Notes: generated from the letters alone by a model not told the origin. A DNA stretch of 64,000 nucleotides from Comamonadaceae bacterium (GCA_947443645.1 CANEXF010000008.1:1-64000), one strand, 5' to 3'; counted from the stretch's first letter, positions 1 to 8,403 are shown. Translations and numbers: made by a program.

Positions 1-177
1 ATGAACCAGGCCACCGTGGCCGGTCTGGCCGAGCGTGGCCACCGTATGGAAGTCATCAACGATTCCTACCAGGACTTTGGCGCCGGCCAGTTCATCTGGC
101 GCGCCGGCAATCCCAAGGTTGAAGGCTATGTGGCCGCCAGCGATTCCCGGCGCGATGGCCAGGCGGTCGGTTTTTAA
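1..177 (+). CDS. ggt: gamma-glutamyltransferase, C-terminal end (5' truncated by window)
   Basis: The reading frame is open from the first base and ends in a TAA at 175-177. The last 58 residues finish with GYVAASDSRRDGQAVGF, which is the usual small-subunit end of gamma-glutamyltranspeptidases (family pattern G-x-x-x-ASDxRRDGxAxGY/F). Such enzymes transfer or hydrolyse the gamma-glutamyl group of glutathione in the periplasm and mature by self-cleavage; the catalytic Thr lies outside this window. The ATG at position 1 is almost certainly an internal Met. The next gene follows after only 3 bases. Confidence 0.8.
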   Translation: MNQATVAGLAERGHRMEVINDSYQDFGAGQFIWRAGNPKVEGYVAASDSRRDGQAVGF

Positions 178-180
178 TTC

Positions 181-1158
181 GTGCAAAGCCCTGAATTGGA
201 TCCTGTTTCCGAATCAAAAAGGCCTGAAATTCAAGCACAGCGGGCGCAAGAGGCTATTAAAAAAGTAGCAGACAGCAAACGAGCCGGAGCCGGCTTGCTG
301 CTGGCGGTGGTCGGCGCGATTGCCTTCAGTGGCAAGGCCATCATCGTCAAGCTGGCCTACCGTCATGGTGTCGATGCCGTCACGCTAATCATGCTGCGCA
401 TGCTGTTTGCGTTGCCGATTTTTGCGCTCATGGCCTGGTGGTCCAGCCGTGGCAAGGCCGCGCTGTCGCGCAAGGACTGGCTGGGCGTGCTCTGGCTGGG
501 CTTTAGCGGTTATTACCTGGCCAGTTTCCTGGACTTTGCCGGGCTGGCCTACATCAGCGCCTCGCTTGAACGCCTGATCCTGTACCTCAACCCGACGCTG
601 GTATTGGTGCTGGGGCTGGTGCTTTACAAGCGGCGCATCACGATGCTGCAGATTGTTGGCATGGGCATCAGCTATTGCGGTGTGGTGCTGGTGTTTGGCC
701 ACGAGATCACGCTGCAAGGCAGCGACGCAGCGCTGGGCGCCTTGCTGGTGTTCCTGAGCGCAGTGAGTTATGCGGTCTATCTGGCTTACAGCGGAGAAAT
801 GGTCAGGCGACTCGGCTCGCTGCGACTGGTAGGGCTGGCGACCAGCGTGGCCTGCCTTTGCTGCATCCTGCAGTTCGTGCTGCTCAGACCCATGAGCGCG
901 GCCTTGGTGGCGCCCGAGGTGATCTGGCTGTCCCTGCTCAACGCCACGCTGTGCACGGCGGTGCCAGTGTTGATGGTGATGATGGCAATAGAGCGCATAG
1001 GCGCGAGCCTGGCCGCGCAGACCGGCATGGTGGGCCCGATGTCCACCATCTTGATGGGCGTGTTTATTCTTGGTGAGCCTTTCACCGCCTGGGTTGCTGC
1101 TGGCACAGCGCTGGTGATCGCCGGCATTTTTGTCTTCACCCGCAGCAGCCGCCAATAA
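181..1158 (+). CDS. EamA/DMT-family transporter
   Basis: An integral membrane protein with about ten hydrophobic segments and the two-fold EamA repeat layout of the drug/metabolite transporter superfamily, for example the first segment at residues 40-60 and the last around 300-320. Substrate cannot be told from sequence. The start is uncertain. GTG at 181 gives 325 aa but has no clear ribosome site and makes the first 30 residues out of a dispersed repeat (214-270). A TTG at 295 has GGAG at 286-289 and would give 287 aa beginning right at the first membrane segment, a typical DMT length. It follows the gamma-glutamyltransferase gene closely and may share its transcript. Confidence 0.85.
   Translation: MQSPELDPVSESKRPEIQAQRAQEAIKKVADSKRAGAGLLLAVVGAIAFSGKAIIVKLAYRHGVDAVTLIMLRMLFALPIFALMAWWSSRGKAALSRKDWLGVLWLGFSGYYLASFLDFAGLAYISASLERLILYLNPTLVLVLGLVLYKRRITMLQIVGMGISYCGVVLVFGHEITLQGSDAALGALLVFLSAVSYAVYLAYSGEMVRRLGSLRLVGLATSVACLCCILQFVLLRPMSAALVAPEVIWLSLLNATLCTAVPVLMVMMAIERIGASLAAQTGMVGPMSTILMGVFILGEPFTAWVAAGTALVIAGIFVFTRSSRQ
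214..270 (-). repeat. dispersed repeat family A, copy 1
   Basis: Read on the minus strand it shows the family layout: GCTACTTTTTTAATAGC hairpin arm, then CTTGCGCCCG, then CAGGCCTTTTTGA. It covers codons 12-30 of the long form of the DMT transporter, where it encodes the stretch AQEAIKKVAD. One of the clearer copies. Confidence 0.75.
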
Positions 1159-1237
1159 GCCCGCGTCTCGCGCTTGATGGATTTACTCAGTATCATGGCG
1201 CGCTTGCCCATGTGTGGCTGGAACAAAGGAAACGATT

Positions 1238-2032
1238 ATGGATTTAGGAATTAGCGGCAAGTGGGCCCTGGTGTGCGGCGCCAGCAAAGGTTTGGGTTTT
1301 GCTTGTGCCGAGGCGCTGGTGCGCGAGGGTGTGAACGTGCTGATCGTTGCCCGTGGTGCTCCGACGCTCGAGGCTGCTGCTTCTAAATTGCTAGCTGACG
1401 GCGCCCGTCCAGCGGGCGCTGCAGTGCTTTTTGTTGCTGCAGATATCACCACCACCGAAGGCCGCGCCGCGGTATTCGCGGTGCGCAAGGACTTTGACAT
1501 TGTGGTCACCAATGCCGGTGGTCCGCCGCCTGGCGACTTCCGTGACTGGGACCGCGAGGCCTGGATCAAGGCGCTGGACGCGAACATGCTGACACCGATT
1601 GAGCTCATCAAGGCCACGGTCGATGGCATGGCTGCGCGTGGCTATGGCCGCATCATCAATATCACCTCGGGCGCGGTGAAGTCGCCGATTGATGTGTTGG
1701 GCTTGAGCAATGGTGCACGCAGCGGCCTGACCGGTTTTGTCGCAGGTGTGGCGCGCTCCAAGATCGCGGCTCAGGGCGTGACCATCAACAACTTGTTGCC
1801 CGGCGCGTTTGACACCGACAGGCTCAAGGTCACCATGAAGGGGGCTGCCGACAAGAGCGGCCAGCCGGTCGAGGCGGTGATGGACGTTCGTCGTAAAACC
1901 ATTCCTGCGCGGCGCTTCGGTTCCCCCGAAGAGTTCGGTGCGATCTGCGCGTTTTTGTGCAGCACGCATGCCAGCTACATGACCGGCCAGAACGTGCTGG
2001 CCGATGGCGGTGCCTACGCCGGGACGTTTTAA
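1238..2032 (+). CDS. SDR-family oxidoreductase with atypical active site
   Basis: A 264-aa short-chain dehydrogenase/reductase-like protein. The nucleotide-binding motif GASKGLG is at residues 14-20, NAGG is near residue 92, and the C-terminal part has the LPGAFDTDR and GQNVLADGG elements seen in 3-oxoacyl-ACP-reductase-like SDRs. The catalytic block normally written YxxxK reads SNGAR here (after GAVKSPIDVLGL), so both Tyr and Lys are replaced, although the preceding Ser (NITSG) is kept. This matches a divergent SDR subgroup whose reaction I cannot assign. The start at 1238 is chosen for AAAGGAA just upstream. Residues 45-65 coincide with a copy of repeat family A. Confidence 0.9.
   Translation: MDLGISGKWALVCGASKGLGFACAEALVREGVNVLIVARGAPTLEAAASKLLADGARPAGAAVLFVAADITTTEGRAAVFAVRKDFDIVVTNAGGPPPGDFRDWDREAWIKALDANMLTPIELIKATVDGMAARGYGRIINITSGAVKSPIDVLGLSNGARSGLTGFVAGVARSKIAAQGVTINNLLPGAFDTDRLKVTMKGAADKSGQPVEAVMDVRRKTIPARRFGSPEEFGAICAFLCSTHASYMTGQNVLADGGAYAGTF
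1372..1433 (+). repeat. dispersed repeat family A, copy 2
   Basis: GCTTCTAAATTGCTAGCTG followed by GCGCCCGTCCAGCGGGCGCT and GCAG, matching the family order (hairpin arm, GCGCCCGTCCAG, GCGCT, CAG). It sits in sense orientation inside the SDR gene (EAAASKLLADGARPAGAAV). The match is fair rather than strong, because the SDR helix here is naturally Ala-rich. Confidence 0.55.
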
Positions 2033-2089
2033 ACCGCAGTGTGACGTTGGCGCTGCGGTGGTCTGTTCGCCGCAGTGCAAAATGCTTTC

Positions 2090-2950
2090 ATGAAACCACC
2101 CAAGAGACTGCAGTCGCTGATTGAAGAAGGCCTGATAGACACGGTTGTGCGTCAGCTCATGAGTGGCAAGGAAGCCATGGTCTATGTGGTGCGCTGCGGT
2201 GACGAGACGCGGTGCGCCAAAGTCTACAAAGAGGCGACAGAGCGCAGTTTTCGCCAGGCGGTGGACTACACGGAAAACCGCAAGGTCAAGAACACGCGCC
2301 AGGCCAGGGCCATGGCCAAGGGCAGCAAGTTTGGCCGTCAGGCACAGGAAGCGGCCTGGCAGAGCGCCGAGGTGGATGCGCTGTATCGCCTGGCCGCCGC
2401 CGGTGTGCGTGTGCCCAGGCCCTATAACTTCTGTGACGGCGTGTTGCTGATGGAGCTGGTGACCGACGCGCAGGGTGACGCGGCGCCCCGGCTCAACGAT
2501 GTGGCATTCACGCCCGAACAGGCGCGCACGCACCATGCGACGCTGATCGCGGAAGTGGTTCGCATGCTGTGTGCCGGCGTGGTGCACGGTGACCTGTCGG
2601 AGTTCAACATCCTGCTCGGCAGCGAAAACGGCGTGGACGGCCCGGTGATCATCGACTTGCCGCAGGCGGTGGATGCGGCCGGCAACAACCACGCCAGCCG
2701 CATGCTGCTGCGTGATGTGGCCAATCTGCGCGCATTTTTTGGCAGCTTCGCCGCAGAGTTGCTGCAGACCGAGTTTGGTCTCGAAATCTGGGACTTGTAC
2801 CAGCGCGGTGTGCTCTACCCCGAGACCGTCTTGAGTGGCCGCTTCGATCGCAAGAACGTTGTCGTGGACATGGCCAGCGTGCTGCGCGAAATAGACGATG
2901 CACGCGCCGAGGACGCCGCGCGCCGCTTGCGCATGCAGACATTGGTGTGA
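2090..2950 (+). CDS. RIO-type serine/threonine protein kinase
   Basis: A 286-aa protein with the RIO kinase core. The glycine-poor P-loop region has SGKEAMVYVV, the ATP-anchoring Lys is in CAKVYK, the catalytic loop is HGDLSEFNILL and the metal-binding segment is IDLPQAVD. The DLSEFN and IDLPQ spellings are RIO-specific and separate it from Hanks-type kinases. RIO kinases are best known from archaeal and eukaryotic ribosome maturation; bacterial members exist but their targets are poorly known. The ATG at 2090 is preferred; a GTG at 2075 would add five residues. It stands alone between the SDR and the convergent IclR gene. Confidence 0.9.
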   Translation: MKPPKRLQSLIEEGLIDTVVRQLMSGKEAMVYVVRCGDETRCAKVYKEATERSFRQAVDYTENRKVKNTRQARAMAKGSKFGRQAQEAAWQSAEVDALYRLAAAGVRVPRPYNFCDGVLLMELVTDAQGDAAPRLNDVAFTPEQARTHHATLIAEVVRMLCAGVVHGDLSEFNILLGSENGVDGPVIIDLPQAVDAAGNNHASRMLLRDVANLRAFFGSFAAELLQTEFGLEIWDLYQRGVLYPETVLSGRFDRKNVVVDMASVLREIDDARAEDAARRLRMQTLV

Positions 2951-3020
2951 CGGGCAGCCTCAATCCAGCGGCGGTGGTTCAAACGCGCAGGGGCTGCCTG
3001 CTGCTGATGGCTGCCGGTGC

Positions 3021-3815
3021 TTAGCGGTTCGCGGTGCTGCCTATCTGCTGGGAAAGCTCTTTGCTGAGCTGACGCAGCAGCTGGGCGACCGGACCGCTGG
3101 GACTCGCATCGAACTGCGGCGCCATTCCCAAAATAGTGATGGCTGCAATCACCTTTTCTTCCTGATCGAAGAGTGGTGCGGACAGGGCATTCAATCCGCT
3201 TCTTCTCGCGCTCAGGGAAGAGGCGATGCCGCTGTCGCGAATCGATGCATATTCGTCATAAATCAGCGCCACGTCCTTGTCATTGCAGCCGCCGTTGTTC
3301 GCCAGTTCCTTTCGTACCAGCGGCTCGGTGACTTCTCGTGGCAGGTGTGCTGCGAGCAGCTTGGCAGTTGCTGATGTTGTCACGCTCAGATTGACGCCCG
3401 GTTTCATGCGTATAGACAAGGCGGAGTTGCTCTCGAACCACCTAACTATCGTGGCGCCGTGGCCGACCCACTGGCCTATGCCCACTGCCTGGCCGAGGTC
3501 GGGATTTCCCAGTTTGGCAACAAAGCTTTCAAACGTGGGCTCCAGCAGCGAAAAAACGCTGTGATCGTGCGCAGCAACTTGCCCCATACGGTAGGTCAGC
3601 AGGCCAAAGTCATAGCGATTACTTCCTTCGTGACGGCTCACCAGCCCACAACGAAGCATGCTGACCAGGTAACGGTGGAGTTTGGCTGAAGCAATACCTG
3701 TCTTGACTTCAATGTCCTTGAGCCGCGCCGGTCGTGAAAGACTGAGTAATGCTTGAAGAATGGTTCCCACTACCTCGACTGCATCCACGCCCTGGCGAGT
3801 TGTTTCCGAACTCAT
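3021..3815 (-). CDS. IclR-family transcriptional regulator
   Basis: A 264-aa protein with an N-terminal winged helix-turn-helix (about residues 10-75; RPARLKDIEVKTGIASAKLHRYL) and a C-terminal IclR effector domain (SATAKLLAA, SGIASS, GLNALSAPLFD). It is transcribed away from the catabolic operon that starts at 3924. The 108-bp gap holds a strong promoter and an inverted repeat, so it is most likely the local, effector-responsive regulator of that operon and of itself. The start at 3815 is an ATG with AGGG upstream. The effector is unknown; it is probably the operon's substrate or an intermediate. Confidence 0.93.
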   Translation of the reverse strand: MSSETTRQGVDAVEVVGTILQALLSLSRPARLKDIEVKTGIASAKLHRYLVSMLRCGLVSRHEGSNRYDFGLLTYRMGQVAAHDHSVFSLLEPTFESFVAKLGNPDLGQAVGIGQWVGHGATIVRWFESNSALSIRMKPGVNLSVTTSATAKLLAAHLPREVTEPLVRKELANNGGCNDKDVALIYDEYASIRDSGIASSLSARRSGLNALSAPLFDQEEKVIAAITILGMAPQFDASPSGPVAQLLRQLSKELSQQIGSTANR

Positions 3816-3841
3816 AGCTGCCCTTAAAAATCAAGATGCGT

Positions 3842-3870
3842 TTGACAAATAGCGATATCAACTTTAATAT
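3842..3870 (+). promoter_or_regulatory. sigma70-type promoter for the Bug/monooxygenase operon
   Basis: TTGACA at 3842-3847 is followed, after exactly 17 bases, by TAATAT at 3865-3870. This is the closest match to a sigma70 consensus that I see in the window. It places transcription start near 3877, about 47 bases before the first start codon. Confidence 0.75.
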
Positions 3871-3890
3871 TATTACATTAAAAGTAATAA
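3870..3890. promoter_or_regulatory. inverted repeat, candidate IclR operator
   Basis: TTATTAC (3870-3876), a 7-base spacer, then GTAATAA (3884-3890): a perfect 7-bp dyad. It begins at the last base of the -10 box and covers the predicted transcription start, a position suited to repression. It lies in the gap between the divergent IclR gene and the operon. Confidence 0.6.
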
Positions 3891-3923
3891 ATTACGACAT
3901 AAGTAATTAAATGGAGACACGGG

Positions 3924-4907
3924 ATGAAGTCTGCTACGGCGAAATATGCTGCCATTGTCATGATGGCGCTCTGTGGGGGTCCGCTTTGGGCGCAGGATGT
4001 GACGAAGTCCTACCCGTCGCGCCCGGTTCGTTTGATCGTGCCTTTCCCTGCCGGGTCGGTTGCGGACAATTTGGGGCGCTCCATCGGTGAGCGTCTGCAA
4101 TCCGCATTCGGTCAGCCTGTCGTCATAGACAACCGCGCTGGTGCCAGCACCTTGTTGGGGGCAAAAATGGTCGCTGCCTCGCCGCCAGATGGCTACACCT
4201 TGCTGATACCGACGGTCACCACCATGAGTCTGGCCCCTCAGTTGGTATCCAAGCCGGGGATTGATCCGCTTAAAGACCTGACCCCGATCGCGCGTTTGGG
4301 CGCTACCAACTTTTTTCTGAGCGTCGTTCCATCATTTCCTGCGCGCAACATGAAGGAGTGGATTGCCGTCGTGAAGCGGAGTCCGGGTAAATACAGCTAC
4401 GCATCGTCAGGGATTGGATCACCCCACCACATCTTCATGGAACTGCTCAAGAGACAGCTGGGCCTGGACATTGTTCATGTGCCCTACAAGGGGAGCAGCA
4501 GTGCGATGCTCGATCTGCTTTCTGAAAAGGTCGATATGGCATTTCTTGACGGCACGCTGGCCATTCCGAATATCAAGGCAGGAAAGCTTTACGCGGTCGG
4601 AACGTCAATGGCCAAGCGGAGCGCCCTGATGGGTTCGGTTCCGCCAATTGCTGAGACAGTGCCTGGCTTCGACTGGTCCGGCTGGATCGGGTTCGCCGGG
4701 CCGGCGAACATGCCAGCGCCCATTGTTGCGAGCCTCGCTGACGAAATCAGACGCCTGCAAGGCACCCCCGCGTTTGTCGGGCTTCTTGAAAGAGCGGCCA
4801 TGGAACCGACCGAGCCGCTGTCTCCGACAGAAATGGCCGAATTTGTCAAAAGTGAGTACAAGCGCTGGACGCCGGCCATCAATGCATCTGGCGCGACGGT
4901 CGATTGA
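3924..4907 (+). CDS. Bug-family (TctC-like) periplasmic solute receptor 1
   Basis: A 327-aa protein with a Sec signal peptide (cleavage expected after LWA, near residue 23) and the Bug/TctC fold: YPSRPVRLIVPFPAGSVAD at the start, VVIDNRAGA, SPPDGYTLL, and HVPYKGSSSAMLDLL in the second half. Bug proteins bind small carboxylates or related compounds in the periplasm. No membrane partner (TctA/B) is nearby. GGAG lies 9 bases upstream of the ATG. It is the first gene of a five-gene run that ends with a second, different Bug gene. Confidence 0.93.
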   Translation: MKSATAKYAAIVMMALCGGPLWAQDVTKSYPSRPVRLIVPFPAGSVADNLGRSIGERLQSAFGQPVVIDNRAGASTLLGAKMVAASPPDGYTLLIPTVTTMSLAPQLVSKPGIDPLKDLTPIARLGATNFFLSVVPSFPARNMKEWIAVVKRSPGKYSYASSGIGSPHHIFMELLKRQLGLDIVHVPYKGSSSAMLDLLSEKVDMAFLDGTLAIPNIKAGKLYAVGTSMAKRSALMGSVPPIAETVPGFDWSGWIGFAGPANMPAPIVASLADEIRRLQGTPAFVGLLERAAMEPTEPLSPTEMAEFVKSEYKRWTPAINASGATVD

Positions 4908-4935
4908 TTTATTTCGCAACAGCACAGGAAAAATA

Positions 4936-5484
4936 ATGGGACATGCAATTCGCAGAGTCGTGACCGGGCACGACGATACCGGCAAGGCGATCATTGAAAG
5001 CGATGGCATTGCGCCGAACATGAAAGTACGGCCAGGCGCCGGCTTTGTCAGTAGCCTGCTATGGGTCACCGATGAGTCTCCAGCCAAAATGGATTTACGG
5101 TGCGATCGTGCCGACCGGACGATTGGAACGCCGCCGCCCCCAAACGGCTCCATACTGCGTGTCGTCGATTTCCCACCGGTGACGGCGGAAGCCGAGGCTA
5201 TAGACCAGCAGGCCATGCTCCGGTCCATGGGGGCAGAGCATCACGCGGTTGATGGCAAAGAGGCCAGACATGCCTTCATGCATCGCACGAAGAGTATCGA
5301 CTACGCCATCGTGATCGAGGGCGAGATAGACATGCTTCTTGACGATACCGAGGTTCACCTGAGGGCCGGAGACTTTCTGGTGCAACAGGGGACAAATCAC
5401 GCATGGGTCAATCGCTCAGAAAAAATGTGCCGGATTGCCTTTGTGCTGATTGATGGGCATGACCCGCTTGAGCGGCAAACCTGA
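4936..5484 (+). CDS. cupin-domain protein
   Basis: A 182-aa protein whose C-terminal half is a single cupin barrel. Its first motif region is SIDYAIVIEGEIDMLLDD and the second is LRAGDFLVQQGTNHAWVNRS. The N-terminal half (residues 1-75) is the extension common in catabolic-operon cupins of this type. Cupins include dioxygenases, isomerases and decarboxylases, and I cannot say which applies. The ATG at 4936 is chosen because AGGAAA precedes it and it lies 28 bases after the previous stop; the frame is open further upstream but only within the Bug gene. The next gene starts 12 bases on. Confidence 0.85.
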   Translation: MGHAIRRVVTGHDDTGKAIIESDGIAPNMKVRPGAGFVSSLLWVTDESPAKMDLRCDRADRTIGTPPPPNGSILRVVDFPPVTAEAEAIDQQAMLRSMGAEHHAVDGKEARHAFMHRTKSIDYAIVIEGEIDMLLDDTEVHLRAGDFLVQQGTNHAWVNRSEKMCRIAFVLIDGHDPLERQT

Positions 5485-5496
5485 TCGAACGCAGCC

Positions 5497-6021
5497 ATGG
5501 ATGCCCAATTTGACAATCGTGATCTCAGACGCGCGTTTGGCCGGTTTGCTACAGGTGTGACCGTCATAACTGCAGTTCTTGAGGGCGGCAAAAAAGCCGG
5601 CTTCACTGCAAATTCGTTTGCCAGCGTATCACTTGATCCACCACTTGTGAGCTGGAATTACCGACGAGCATCGCCAAACTCGGCAGGTTTGATGGCATCG
5701 AAAAATTTCCTTGTTCATGTGCTGTCTGCCGAACAAATTGAGCTTTCGCAGTGCATGTCTCGCCCGGCAGATGACAAATTCAGCGGCATCCAGCACGAGC
5801 AGGGCGTCGGTGGTGTGCCGCGCCTGCCAGGCGCGCTGGCAACTTTCGAGTGTGAGCTTTGGCAGACCGTTGAGGCCGGCGACCACATCATTTTTATTGC
5901 GAGAGTGCTCAACTACAAGCACTCAGAGGGGGAGCCGCTGGTCTACATGAATGGAAATTACATGCGGCCCTTGGCTGCACAGAGCAATGATTCCCTGGCA
6001 CTTTCCAATATGCGTGCATAA
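5497..6021 (+). CDS. flavin reductase family protein (HpaC/NtaB-like)
   Basis: A 174-aa split-barrel flavin reductase. It has FATGVTVITA near the N terminus, FTANSFASVSLDPPLVSWN (the flavin-binding segment) and GDHIIFIARV near residue 130, all standard positions in the family. These enzymes reduce FMN or FAD with NAD(P)H and pass it to a partner monooxygenase. The luciferase-like enzyme encoded just downstream (6141) is the obvious partner. Confidence 0.92.
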   Translation: MDAQFDNRDLRRAFGRFATGVTVITAVLEGGKKAGFTANSFASVSLDPPLVSWNYRRASPNSAGLMASKNFLVHVLSAEQIELSQCMSRPADDKFSGIQHEQGVGGVPRLPGALATFECELWQTVEAGDHIIFIARVLNYKHSEGEPLVYMNGNYMRPLAAQSNDSLALSNMRA

Positions 6022-6140
6022 GCGGACGTCTTGGGGTGCCAGTTTTTCGAGCGGGCATAAACAGTGCCACTGAAAGTCTTCACAAACCATTGACTCGTGC
6101 CAGTGGGATTCCTAACTAGTTTTCTGTTTTGGAGAAAAAA

Positions 6141-7169
6141 ATGAAATTTGGCGTGTTTGACCATCTGGATCGAAACTCTGTGCCCTTGGCGGAGCATTAT
6201 GAAAACCGTCTGCGCCTTGCCGAGGTCTACGATCGGGAGGGGTTTTATGCGTATCACATCGCTGAGCATCACTCAACGCCGCTAGGAACGGCATCTTCGC
6301 CCAGTGTGTTTTTGTCGGCCGTTGCGCAGCGCACCCAGCGTTTACGGTTTGGCCCTCTCGTTTACACCTTGAGTCTGGCTCACCCGCTCAGGTTGCTTGA
6401 AGAAATTTGCATGCTGGACCAGATGAGTCATGGCCGTCTTGAGTTGGGTATTGGCCGCGGCAGCTCACCTTACGAAATGGGTTATTTCGGAGTCACAGCC
6501 CAGAATTCAGCTAAGTTGTACACAGAGTCATATGACGTGATCATGCAGGGGCTCCAGTCAAGCGCTATTAACTTTGAAGGTGAGCACTTCAAGTTCAACA
6601 ATGTGCCGGTTGAACTCGAATGTGTTCAGAAGCCGCATCCGCCCATCTGGTACGGCCTTTCTGCAGCGGCCGCTGTCCCATGGGCGGCGGCAAACAGTGT
6701 CAATATTGTCTGCAACGGACCGTCTGCACCCGTTAAAGCTATCACCGACCGATACCGCGAAGAATGGCATGCCCAGCACCACGCAAGTGGTGCCAGTCAC
6801 CCGATGATGGGACTTGGCCGACATATTGTCATTGCCGACACCTACCAGGAAGCGTTTGATATTGGACAGCGCGCGTTCGCCTGTTGGTACGGCAGTCTTC
6901 AGCACCTGTGGCGTGCCCATGGCAATCCTATGAAAAGCTATCCCATACCGGAGGACTTTGCCACTGCTGTCAAAGCAGGCATTGTTCTGGTGGGTACAGC
7001 GGATGATGTGGCTGAGGGCTTGCAGCGTGAGATCGACATCTCCGGTGCGAACTACGTGTTGACTCGCTTTGCCTTTGGCGATCTTTCGTATGAAGAATCC
7101 CTGCGCTCTCTGATGTCATTTTCACGCGAGGTGATGCCTCGCTTCGCTCAAGAGCCTGTATGTGCCTGA
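6141..7169 (+). CDS. LLM-class flavin-dependent monooxygenase
   Basis: A 342-aa bacterial-luciferase-like (TIM barrel) oxygenase. It has MKFGVFDHLDRN at the N terminus, RLRFGPLVYTLSLAHPLRLLEEICMLDQMSHGRLELGIGRG in the first half (the family's best conserved block, split here over residues 75-115) and a typical C-terminal helix region. Such enzymes use reduced flavin from a separate reductase, here presumably the product of 5497-6021. GGAG six bases before the ATG fixes the start at 6141. The substrate is unknown; family reactions include hydroxylation, desulfonation and Baeyer-Villiger oxidation. Confidence 0.9.
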   Translation: MKFGVFDHLDRNSVPLAEHYENRLRLAEVYDREGFYAYHIAEHHSTPLGTASSPSVFLSAVAQRTQRLRFGPLVYTLSLAHPLRLLEEICMLDQMSHGRLELGIGRGSSPYEMGYFGVTAQNSAKLYTESYDVIMQGLQSSAINFEGEHFKFNNVPVELECVQKPHPPIWYGLSAAAAVPWAAANSVNIVCNGPSAPVKAITDRYREEWHAQHHASGASHPMMGLGRHIVIADTYQEAFDIGQRAFACWYGSLQHLWRAHGNPMKSYPIPEDFATAVKAGIVLVGTADDVAEGLQREIDISGANYVLTRFAFGDLSYEESLRSLMSFSREVMPRFAQEPVCA

Positions 7170-7230
7170 TTGCGTGGATTGAATTTGGACGGGACTATCC
7201 GAGTGTCTTGATTTATAAACAGGAAAATTG

Positions 7231-8202
7231 ATGCCTCTGAATCTTTCGGCCAAATTCGCATTTTGGTTTGCGCTTTACTTGCTTGCAGCTTCCTCCGCCT
7301 GGTCGCAGGCATTTCCTGAACGGGCAATTTCACTGATCGTGCCATTTGCAGCAGGAGGTCCTGCTGACCAGCATCTGCGCGCGGTTGTTGAGGAAACCTC
7401 GCGTGTCCTCGGGCAGTCGGTGGTGATTGAAAACCGGCCTGGCGCGAGTGGAACCAACGGTGCACTGGCTTTGCTGCGGGCGGCGCCCGACGGTTATACC
7501 CTGGCGCTTCTGACGGCCACCCTTTATCGTGAGCCTCACATGACCAAGGTGAAGTACGACCCTTTGAGCAGCTTTTCCTACATCATCTTGTTGTCAGATT
7601 ACACGCAGGGACTCGCCGTGAAAGCGGATGCCCCCTGGAAAACCTGGCAAGAATTTGTCGCCGACGCAGCTCGGCGACCTGGTCGGTTGAATATTGGCGT
7701 CAACGGTGCGATCGGAACGCCTCGGATCGTGATGGAGGAAGCCGCCGAAGCCGCGCATATTCAACTCAACATGGTGCCCTTCAAGGGCGATTCTGAAATT
7801 GCTGCAGCCCTTCTTGGCGGACATATTGATGCGGCACCTTTGTCGGGTATTGCCGCGCCCCATATAGATGCCGGGAAAATGCGCTACCTCGTCATGCTGT
7901 CTGAAAAACGCGTCAAGCGCTATCCAGATACCCAGACACTCAAGGAAAATGGTCCGGACGTGTGGTCGAGCTCGCCCTACGGTGTTGGCGCACCGGCGGG
8001 CACGGACCCTGCGCGCTTGAAGCTGCTTCACGATGCGCTAAAAAAGGGGCTGGAGTCCAGTGCCAGCCTTCGCATGATGGATCAGCTCAATCAAGTCATG
8101 AACTACAAAGGCCAGGATGATTACCGCGCTTACGCATCAGCGACTTTCGCCAAGGAAAAAGGGCGTGTTGCCCAGTTGCGGCAAAGAGGTCTGCTTGACT
8201 AG
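7231..8202 (+). CDS. Bug-family periplasmic solute receptor 2
   Basis: A 323-aa protein with a Sec signal peptide (cleavage after WSQA, near residue 26) and Bug motifs: FPERAISLIVPFAAGGPADQ, VVIENRPGASGTNG, APDGYTL and NMVPFKGDSEIAAALLGG. It diverges clearly from the first Bug protein of the operon, so the pair probably recognise different ligands, perhaps substrate and a related compound. AGGAAA precedes the ATG at 7231. It is the last gene of the operon; no strong terminator is seen after it. Confidence 0.92.
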   Translation: MPLNLSAKFAFWFALYLLAASSAWSQAFPERAISLIVPFAAGGPADQHLRAVVEETSRVLGQSVVIENRPGASGTNGALALLRAAPDGYTLALLTATLYREPHMTKVKYDPLSSFSYIILLSDYTQGLAVKADAPWKTWQEFVADAARRPGRLNIGVNGAIGTPRIVMEEAAEAAHIQLNMVPFKGDSEIAAALLGGHIDAAPLSGIAAPHIDAGKMRYLVMLSEKRVKRYPDTQTLKENGPDVWSSSPYGVGAPAGTDPARLKLLHDALKKGLESSASLRMMDQLNQVMNYKGQDDYRAYASATFAKEKGRVAQLRQRGLLD

Positions 8203-8403
8203 GTGAAGCGGGTTTGTGGCTTTCCTGTCCAGTAGATGTGAGTCGCAGGTTTTTCTGAAATGGGATTCATAGGAGATTGGCTGGTTGGGCTGAAAACACC
8301 AGCTGACCGGACCGCGAACGGAGGGGCTTTGCTTACAATGGAGTTGCGTGTGCATCAGTCGTCGGCTTGCGGCGCATCCGATTCGTTTGAAACCACATTG
8401 CCC

